DNA from: Pedobacter terrae
GTDB lineage: Bacteria > Bacteroidota > Bacteroidia > Sphingobacteriales > Sphingobacteriaceae
DNA length: 53,904 nt
NCBI RefSeq assembly: GCF_900100705.1
Contig: NZ_FNCH01000030.1
Location: forward strand, 1-53,904
Reading direction: 5' to 3'
Shown here: one piece after another, positions 44,305 through 51,800 of the stretch
Position numbering within the stretch: the stretch's first letter is position 1
Layout: every line of letters starts with the position of its first letter
The notes under the pieces: generated by a model
Database searches by the model: none
What the model was told of the DNA's origin: nothing
Seen by the model: only the letters and a program-made list of their open reading frames with translations
Program-made: the position numbers and the translations under genes

Positions 44305-45279
44305 TTAAGTAGTTGCAATTTGCGCAATCCGTAATTTTTCGAGTTCATGATAATAGTTGAACGCTTGTTGCTGGTAGGCGGGTGTGGTTTCATCTGGTTG
44401 TTCCTCATGAAAAACCTGATTGGGGTATTTTGCATTAAAATGGCTGCGGGCTTCTATCTGTACCCAGTCAGCTTTATTCAGTACTAAACCGGTAAAATTG
44501 CAGAACCGTTGCATCATATTGATAATTCCTTCATTATAATTAAGCAATAAAGTTAGCGGATCTTGCTGTGAAGCCCGTATAAAAGCCTCGAAATAATTTT
44601 CTAATACTTTGATGGTATGACCATCGAAATCAGCATGGTCAATTTTCCCATTTTCTATGCCTAACAATTCGTTTGGAATCACTCCCGGAACGGCTTGCAT
44701 CCCTCTTAATTTTTGATGCGAACGGATAATTTCGTCAGGTTTGCGATACAGCAGGATAAACGGGACATCTGGATAGAGTTTTCTAAGCAGCGGCATAAAA
44801 TGAATGTGCCAGCTATCGGTTTTGATAAAAAGATGTTTTCCTGCTCCTTCGGCGGTTTGGCCATAAATTTTGATCACCGCTTTAATCAGTTCTCCCCGGT
44901 TTAGTGGTAAAGACCAATCATCAATTTTGCTAAGGCGTAATAATTCATCAATAAAAGGAACTTCAGGAAGTACAATATGATTATTGTTAAGGCAGAGCGA
45001 TTGAGAAATTAGTGTAGATCCACATCTAGAGACATGAAAAATGAATGCGGTAGGCGCAATGCTATTTAAACCCGATGCCCACGCGGATAGTATACTAAGG
45101 TCAGATGATGGTTTAAAGGCCGATGAGTTATAGCGGTGGCTCATGCATTTATTGATGGATTCGTTAAAGAATGGTCCGGTAAAGGGATCTCCGTTGGTGT
45201 AAAGCCATTGGCAACTGTAGTTTCCCTCCTTTTTAATAAGCCGATACGGAATCCAGTGCTTTAAATATGATTCGTTCAT
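44305..45279 (-). CDS. Sulfotransferase family protein
   Basis: 324 residues, cytosolic. The PAPS 5'-phosphosulfate loop is FHVSRCGSTLI (81-91). The 3'-phosphate-binding segment is LLYRKPDEIIRSHQK (176-190) with Arg/Ser in the expected places. The N-terminal 75 residues form an extra domain with aromatic residues. It should transfer sulfate from PAPS to a hydroxyl or amine of an unknown acceptor, and the APS kinase on the opposite strand would provide PAPS. Its start overlaps the stop of the upstream hydroxylase gene by 4 bases (ATGA), so the two are translationally coupled. Confidence 0.85.
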   Translation of the reverse strand: MNESYLKHWIPYRLIKKEGNYSCQWLYTNGDPFTGPFFNESINKCMSHRYNSSAFKPSSDLSILSAWASGLNSIAPTAFIFHVSRCGSTLISQSLCLNNNHIVLPEVPFIDELLRLSKIDDWSLPLNRGELIKAVIKIYGQTAEGAGKHLFIKTDSWHIHFMPLLRKLYPDVPFILLYRKPDEIIRSHQKLRGMQAVPGVIPNELLGIENGKIDHADFDGHTIKVLENYFEAFIRASQQDPLTLLLNYNEGIINMMQRFCNFTGLVLNKADWVQIEARSHFNAKYPNQVFHEEQPDETTPAYQQQAFNYYHELEKLRIAQIATT

Positions 45280-45977
45280 GCTTTGCTGTTGATTAAATCA
45301 TCATACTCCTTTTGAAATTCAGTGGCCATTTTAAATGAGTGCGCAGTTTGGTGCATTTTCAATGCAGCAATCATTTGTTTTAATAATTCAGGATCACGTT
45401 TTTGATCAGGCGCATGAGCAATGAGTTTGCTGTCTAAAATGAAATGCTCCAGCCAGGAGTTAACTTTGCAGTCGACAACCAGGTGAATTCTGTCGCTATG
45501 CCCAAAGTTGGTCACCCGATGGGGCAGGTTCGCATTGATGTACCAGCATTCGCCTTCGTTCATAATTACACGATCATTATTGACATAAAATGCTACATCA
45601 GGGTTAGTCTGTAAAGGGAAATGTAGTCTGGCTTCGCCTTTTTCGAAGGCTAGGTCGGCATCGCAATGTTGTTTAATCACGGCGCCGGCAGCAAGATTGA
45701 GCAATCTTACCGCCATAATTTCGCAGCGCATTTCATTTATCAACTGTTTTACAGCAGGAAATAACAACATGTTAGGATGGTCCTGATAATGGTCGGCCGC
45801 CCCAAGGTCTGGAATTATACTATCTGCGCCACCTGGTGTACGTAGGGGGAAAACTGTCCACGACCCCTGATAATGAGCTGTATTGAAATGATTTATCCAA
45901 TCTGACTTTATCTGTTTAAGTTGATCTTGGATCTGGGAGGTCGGAACGGCTAAGTTGACCTTTGAGTAGATTACCAT
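45276..45977 (-). CDS. Aspartyl/asparaginyl beta-hydroxylase family protein
   Basis: 233 residues, Fe(II)/2-oxoglutarate-dependent. The family core LAAGAVIKQHCDADLAFEKG has H104 as the first iron ligand, with D106 placed as in an HxD motif (AspH itself lacks this carboxylate). EARLHFPLQTN follows, and the second His is H153 in NANLPHRVTNFG, with R163 in DRIHLVVD for the co-substrate. The N-terminal PLRTPGG and C-terminal helical tail are as in bacterial members. It would hydroxylate Asp/Asn (or a related residue) in a peptide or metabolite. Translationally coupled to the sulfotransferase: hydroxylation followed by O-sulfation is an attractive but unproven sequence. Confidence 0.85.
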   Translation of the reverse strand: MVIYSKVNLAVPTSQIQDQLKQIKSDWINHFNTAHYQGSWTVFPLRTPGGADSIIPDLGAADHYQDHPNMLLFPAVKQLINEMRCEIMAVRLLNLAAGAVIKQHCDADLAFEKGEARLHFPLQTNPDVAFYVNNDRVIMNEGECWYINANLPHRVTNFGHSDRIHLVVDCKVNSWLEHFILDSKLIAHAPDQKRDPELLKQMIAALKMHQTAHSFKMATEFQKEYDDLINSKA

Positions 45978-46130
45978 TTGGAAAGCGGATTTTAAGATTA
46001 AGATTGTCGAATTTAGTATTAAAGTTGATACAATGTATACTCAAAAATAAGTATTTGAAAAATACTATTTGATGTTAGTAATTTATTACATAAATTTACT
46101 TCTAATTAACAACATCTCAATCTTCCATCA

Positions 46131-47084
46131 GTGAAAATCATCCTTTTTTCTAACCATCGCGCTACGCTGTCTGTAATAGATTATCTTAATACATTAGGTT
46201 ATCTGGAGGCAGTTGTATCAACTGATAAACTAAGAGATAGCCATCTGGAAATCGAAAATTTCTGCGATATCAAGAACATTCATTTTCTTAAAGTGAACAA
46301 ACATGATCTCGCGATCCGTGTTGGAAAACTTTTTACCGAAATACAACCTGATGTTGCCGTCATGTTTGGTTTCTCGTACCGCATTCCTGCCAGTATATAT
46401 GATTTTCCAAGGCTTGGTTTTTATAATGTGCATTTTAGCATGCTGCCTGCCTATGGCGGGCCAGATCCAATTTTCTGGCAACTGAAAAACGGTGAGATTA
46501 GTGGTGGAGTAAGTATTCATCAAGTTGATAAGGATTTTGACACTGGTCAGGTAATGATGCAAATTGCTTTGCCTTTTATTCCTGGCGAGACTTGGGGCAT
46601 AGCAGAGGGACGGCATGGAGTTCTAGCTAATGATATGGTTTTGAGATTTATTGAGCAGTTAAATAAAACTGACCATCATTCCATAAATCAATCAAACGCT
46701 TTCAGTTATTATAAGAAAATTACAGTTGAAGACCTTACTATTGATTGGGAGCGGCAGACAGCGGTTCAGATTGAATGTTTGATCAATGCCGCAAACCCCG
46801 TTTATGGCGGTGCTATAACCACTTACCGCAAACAACCTGCAAGAATTTTAGAGGTATCTCCTGTGGAAGGGAAGGGCCAGGCAGGAGTAGTTCCCGGTAC
46901 AATAATTCATACTGATCATAGTGGTCTGTATGTGCAATGTATGGATGACAACCTGCTTCGTATTAATGTTTTAAGTCTTAATGAGGGAGTTGTTTCAGGA
47001 TATAAAATGGTTATGCTAGGTGCAGAAAGAGGCGAGCGCTTCGAAGTAGGGCAGCTGGTGGCTACTGTATTGGATGTAAATTAA
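46131..47084 (+). CDS. Formyltransferase (methionyl-tRNA formyltransferase-like, non-Fmt)
   Basis: 317 residues. The N10-formyl-tetrahydrofolate-type catalytic triad is visible: N99 and H101 in FYNVHFSMLPAYGGPDP, and D137 in DKDFDTGQ. A C-terminal OB-like domain begins about residue 215. The GGPDP substitution for the GAAP/RGPSP of true Fmt or ArnA enzymes suggests an amine other than Met-tRNA, such as an amino sugar or amino acid. Divergent from the hydroxylase gene with 153 bases between, and 45 bases before the tail-collar gene, with which it probably forms a rightward operon. Confidence 0.85.
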   Translation: MKIILFSNHRATLSVIDYLNTLGYLEAVVSTDKLRDSHLEIENFCDIKNIHFLKVNKHDLAIRVGKLFTEIQPDVAVMFGFSYRIPASIYDFPRLGFYNVHFSMLPAYGGPDPIFWQLKNGEISGGVSIHQVDKDFDTGQVMMQIALPFIPGETWGIAEGRHGVLANDMVLRFIEQLNKTDHHSINQSNAFSYYKKITVEDLTIDWERQTAVQIECLINAANPVYGGAITTYRKQPARILEVSPVEGKGQAGVVPGTIIHTDHSGLYVQCMDDNLLRINVLSLNEGVVSGYKMVMLGAERGERFEVGQLVATVLDVN

Positions 47085-47100
47085 TTAAATATAAATCAAA

Positions 47101-47126
47101 TCTAAACAAATCTAAACAAATCTAAA
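47101..47126 (+). repeat. Decanucleotide tandem repeat before the tail-collar gene
   Basis: TCTAAACAAA occurs twice perfectly (47101-47110, 47111-47120), with a further partial copy TCTAAA and a related ATCAAA just upstream. The array ends 3 bases before the ATG at 47130, exactly where ribosome binding is set. A 10-base unit could change in number by slippage and alter expression. Confidence 0.7.
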
Positions 47127-47129
47127 ATT

Positions 47130-47873
47130 ATGGAACTTTATTTGGGAACTATTGTGTTATGGGCAGGAAACTATTCGCCTAGGGGTCTATTACTTTGTAA
47201 TGGACAATCTTTAAATATTAATATGTATACAGCTCTATTTGCTGTTATCGGAACAAGTTTTGGAGGTAATGGAAGTACAACTTTTAACATACCTGATTTT
47301 AGAGGACGTGTGCCTCTTGGTGCTAACGGCGTTGCTCCGGGTATTCCAATTGCTTTGGGTGGGGTAACGGGAAGTGCAGCTGTAAATGTTAATTCAGTTG
47401 TTGGTGGTACCGTAACTGCTGCTATCGGTGCAGGAGCAACAGCCTCTGGAAGTATCACGCTTGCAACTAATCAACTTCCTTCGCATGCACATGATATTCC
47501 TTCGCTAACCGTAAACATCAGCATACCTGTTAACAGTGCCAGTACATTAGCAAATTCTACTTCAGTACCAACTTCCAGTAATGTTCTTGGACAGGGGTTT
47601 ATCGCTTCAGGATTAAGTAGTGCTCCAGCAAAAATATATGGTCCAACACCGTCTAATGCCACGCTATCACCATTTAGTGCAACCACTACGGCAGGAACTT
47701 CCGGCAGCACGGGTACGGGGGCCGCAATACCAGTAAATTTACCTGTTACCGGAACAGTCTCAATACCATTAGCAGGAGCTGTAGCTACTGCAGCAAATGT
47801 TTCTGTTGCGCAGCCATCTTTAGGTATCAATTATCTTATTTGTGTGGAAGGCTTGTATCCGAGTCGTAATTAA
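47130..47873 (+). CDS. Phage tail collar domain protein (microcystin-dependent-protein type)
   Basis: 247 residues. The N-terminal ~70 residues are a clear collar domain: GTIVLWAGNYSPRGLLLCNGQSL, then FAVIGTSFGGNGSTTFNIPDFRGRVPLG. The remainder is a low-complexity, Ser/Thr/Ala/Asn/Val-rich beta region ending LGINYLICVEGLYPSRN, the typical closing strand. No signal peptide. In phages such proteins trimerise at the fibre base. In bacteria, free-standing copies have unknown roles. No other phage genes are present. Its stop overlaps the start of the next gene (TAATG). The Ser/Thr/Asn-rich body would be a natural target for the neighbouring modifying enzymes (inference). Confidence 0.88.
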   Translation: MELYLGTIVLWAGNYSPRGLLLCNGQSLNINMYTALFAVIGTSFGGNGSTTFNIPDFRGRVPLGANGVAPGIPIALGGVTGSAAVNVNSVVGGTVTAAIGAGATASGSITLATNQLPSHAHDIPSLTVNISIPVNSASTLANSTSVPTSSNVLGQGFIASGLSSAPAKIYGPTPSNATLSPFSATTTAGTSGSTGTGAAIPVNLPVTGTVSIPLAGAVATAANVSVAQPSLGINYLICVEGLYPSRN

Positions 47874-48877
47874 TGCAACAATTGAAAAAAATTGGATTAT
47901 TAATTCCTTATTCAGGAGAGTTTCCCGCATTGAGGGAGACCCTCCTGAATCCTTTGAAAAGCTATTGTAATAATAGGGGTATCGAACTGTTCCCCGAATT
48001 TATTGGCAATGGAAGTCCTAAAGTAGTTGAAACAGCTATTGAAAAGTTATATTATCAGGAAGATGTAGATGTTATTTTAGGCTATGTGTCTTATCATGTA
48101 ATGGTGGGCTTATTTGATAAGGTAAAAAAGTTCAGGCCTAAAAAGTTTATAAACATCAGTTTAGGAGAAGTGATAACAGATGATTTTCAATTGCTACATC
48201 CTGAAAACTATATTCTGATTGGTTATCATGCCTGGTGGATGCAGTCTATGTTGGCCTATTGGCTGGCAGATCAACTTCAGCCCGAAAGCTGTCTAGTTTG
48301 CACCTCTTTATATGACGCAGGATATAGTTTGCTGGAATGTTTCCGGATTGGCTACCACAGTGGATGCTCTAACAAACTGGACTATTCGATTTTAAAAAAC
48401 AATCCCGGAGTCTTTAGTGCTGATCCGTTAATTGCAGAAATTAAGCGTACAAATCCATCTCATGTACATGTGTTGCTTTGCGGACAGGAGCTTGATGATT
48501 TTATTAAGAAGTTTGAACAAGAAATTACTTATGAACCTACCATTTCATTTGCCTTTCCTGTTGAAATTAAAAGTAAATTAAGTCATCCGGCTTTCAGCAA
48601 ATGCTATCTTGTTGGAGATCTCCATTTATACAATAAGGGTAACGTTTTATTTGAGTCACCCTATAAACATATATTTTCAAACGTAATGGACTCTATATTA
48701 CGCTACCTGAATGGTGAAGATCCAATAATAAATCACCTAGTCATTTTTATGGCCGATTTATGTGATCAGACTTTCAAGCCTGTTGAACAACATATCCAAT
48801 TTCCGGATATGAGCAATGCATTTAAAGAAAGTGCCCAATCTGTGCCTGTATGGCAAAACCCTTACCTGTGTATTTAA
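47873..48877 (+). CDS. Periplasmic-binding-protein-like domain protein without signal peptide
   Basis: 334 residues resembling the type-1 PBP fold of amino-acid/amide ABC-transporter binding proteins: KKIGLLIPYSGEFPALRETLLN at the start, a helix-strand rhythm with VDVILGYVSYHVMVG, ENYILIGYHAWWMQSMLAYWLAD and a hinge-like IAEIKRTNPSHVHVLLCG. There is no signal peptide or lipobox and no permease or ATPase gene nearby. It therefore looks cytoplasmic, possibly a ligand sensor or a scaffold for the collar protein, to which it is translationally coupled (TAATG). Function unknown. Confidence 0.7.
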   Translation: MQQLKKIGLLIPYSGEFPALRETLLNPLKSYCNNRGIELFPEFIGNGSPKVVETAIEKLYYQEDVDVILGYVSYHVMVGLFDKVKKFRPKKFINISLGEVITDDFQLLHPENYILIGYHAWWMQSMLAYWLADQLQPESCLVCTSLYDAGYSLLECFRIGYHSGCSNKLDYSILKNNPGVFSADPLIAEIKRTNPSHVHVLLCGQELDDFIKKFEQEITYEPTISFAFPVEIKSKLSHPAFSKCYLVGDLHLYNKGNVLFESPYKHIFSNVMDSILRYLNGEDPIINHLVIFMADLCDQTFKPVEQHIQFPDMSNAFKESAQSVPVWQNPYLCI

Positions 48878-48887
48878 ACTTTATGAT

Positions 48888-51800
48888 ATGAAGAAAATTT
48901 TACTCTTTATTACTGTCCTTTTTTGTTTGTGTAGCTTTAAAAGCTATGCTCAGGTAGGATACAAATTTACGAGAGCACAAGAGAGCATAGTTACATCAGG
49001 TGATGTAGGTAGTTACATCTCTAATCTCAATAAATTTACGGTTGAATTTTGGGCCAGGCCATCTGCCAATAGTAACCTGATGTTTGCCAGTATTTTTGTT
49101 CCTGGTTCCTCAGGACAAACCGAATTAGGCGGATTTGGACTTTATCAAAATACCCTGATTGTATCCATTGGCTCTGATTTTGCAGGGTTTTCACAATCGA
49201 TTGATTTAGGGAACAGACTATCAACTGTTGGATGGCACCATTTCGCTTATGTATATAATGGTGCCGATTGGCTTTTTTATGTTGATGGTGTGTTGATAAG
49301 TTCAAATCCAGATCAGGAAGCATTAAGCGGCGCTACACCGAATTACAGTGGTTCTGGTTTAACTCAATTTACAATTGGCGGCCTGAGTGATGGTTCGACT
49401 GTTGTAGGTGCATTGGATTATTTTGATGGCAATATGGATGATTTTAGGGTTTGGAATACTGCACGTACTCAGGCTCAACTTTCATCCAATAGGACCATTG
49501 AATTAACCGGTTCAGAAACTGGTCTTGTACTTTATTATAAATTCAACGAGCAAAGTGGTCAAGTGGTCAGCAATTCAACGGCACTTTCATTGAATGGTTT
49601 GCGTGGCGTAACTTCAGGAACAGAAACTAGAGATCCTGCAATTAATCAATTGGGAATTGTTACCGGGCCTCCAATAACTACTACTACTGCGGCAACAAAT
49701 ATAACTGGGTCGGGTGTTACTTTAAATGGGACGGTAAACGATAATGGTGCAAATACTACCGTAAGTTTTGATTACAGCACAAATGCTACATTGAGTAGTG
49801 GTGTTATTACGGCAAATGCTACAACTGGAGGTACAGTAAATGCTGGTTCAGGGAATACTTCAGTTAGTGTATCACTTTCAGGATTAACTGGTAGTACAAC
49901 TTATTACTATAGAGTAAAGGGAAGCAATTCGGGAGGTTCAACGATAGGAAATATACTCAGCTTCACAACACCTGCAAGTACCGCCGCTCCAGTTGTTATT
50001 GTACCTGCCAATGGCAGTTTTGTAATTACACCCACCCCAACCTACGGAGGTACGGCCCCTGCCGGTTCTGCCATTAAGGTTTACGTAGATGGAACAGCTT
50101 TAAGCAATACCACAACTGCCAACTCAGCAGGGAACTGGGCCATTACCCAGCCAACTGCACTTGCACAGGGTTCGCACACGGTTTATGCTACTGCGCAGAT
50201 CAGTGGAAATTCAGTGAGTGCAAACAGCTCCACCAATACTTTTACAGTTGACTCGCAGCGCCCATCGGTGGTGATCAGCAGTACGGCCGGTGCATCAGGG
50301 GGATCGACGGGTACTTCACCAATTCCATTTACGGTTACCTTTTCAGAATCCGTAACCGGATTTGTGGCAGGAGATATTACACCTGGAAATGCCACAATCA
50401 CTGGATTTTCGGGCAGTGGAACTACCTATACTTTTAACGCAACACCAACAGCGAATGGTGCGGTAACCGTGAATGTTGCAGCCAATGTGGCACAGGATGC
50501 TGCCGGAAATGGCAATACGGCTGCCAGTCAGTTTTCGATTACTTATGCACAGGCCGTGGCCGCACCAACGGTAACGGCTTTGAGCCCAACCAGCGGCCCG
50601 ACCAGTGGAGGCAATAGTGTAACCATTACCGGCACCAACTTCACTGGGGCGACCGCGGTAACCTTTGGCGCTACGGCGGCTACAGGCTTCACCGTTAACT
50701 CGGCAACACAGATCACGGCGACCGCACCGGCAGGAACAGGTACCGTTGATGTCCGCATCACTACAACAGGGGGCACCAGCGCAACCAGTGCCAGCGACCA
50801 GTTTACCTATGTCGCGGCACCAACGGTAACGGCTTTGAGCCCAACCAGCGGGCCGACCGGCGGAGGCACTAGCGTGACCATTACCGGCACCAACTTCAGC
50901 GGAGCGACCGCGGTGACCTTTGGCGCTACGGCGGCTACAGGCTTTACCGTTAACTCGGCAACACAGATCACGGCGACCGCACCGGCAGGAACCGGCACCG
51001 TTGATGTCCGCATCACTACAACAGGGGGCACCAGCGCAACCAGTGCCAGCGACCAGTTTACCTATGTCGCGGCACCAACGGTAACGGCTTTGAGCCCAAC
51101 CAGCGGGCCAACCGGCGGAGGCACTAGCGTGACCATTACCGGCACCAACTTCAGCGGAGCGACCGCGGTGACCTTTGGCGCTACGGCGGCTACAGGCTTT
51201 ACCGTTAACTCGGCAACACAGATCACGGCGACCGCACCGGCAGGAACAGGTACCGTTGATGTCCGCATCACTACAACAGGTGGCATCAGTCCGACTAGTG
51301 CTAGTGACCAGTTTACCTACACGCAAGCGGTAACTGCTTCACCAGTTGTTATTGTACCTGCCAATAACGGTTTTGTAATTACACCCACCCCAACCTACGG
51401 AGGTACGGCCCCTGCCGGTTCTACCATTACGGTTTACGTAGATGGAACAGCTTTAGGCAATACCACAACTGCCAACTCAGCAGGGAACTGGGCCATTACC
51501 CAGCCAACTGCACTTGCACAGGGTTCGCACACGGTTTATGCTACTGCACAGAGCGGTGGAAATTCAGTGAGTGCAAACAGTCCCACCAACACTTTTACAG
51601 TTGACTCGCAGCGGCCGTCGTTGGTGATCAGCAGTACGGCCGGTGCATCAGGAGGATCGACGGGTACTTCACCAATTCCTTTTACAGTTACCTTTTCAGA
51701 ATCCGTAACCGGATTTGTTGCAGGCGATATTACACCTGGAAATGCCTCAATCAGTGGATTTTCGGGCAGTGGAACTACCTATACTTTTAACGCAACACCA

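Noticed and set aside
46131..47084. Annotation as methionyl-tRNA formyltransferase (fmt)
   Set aside because: The active-site loop differs (GGPDP), and the gene context is a modification cluster rather than def/fmt housekeeping genes.
47130..47873. Prophage or tailocin because of the phage tail collar domain
   Set aside because: No capsid, sheath, baseplate, terminase or lysis genes are in the window. Collar-domain proteins are common as free-standing bacterial genes.
50343..51326. 327-codon ORF on the minus strand, Cys/Arg/Gly/Ser-rich
   Set aside because: It is the antisense shadow of the GC-rich Ig/TIG repeats of the adhesin. Its own internal repetition simply mirrors them, and its composition is unlike a real protein.
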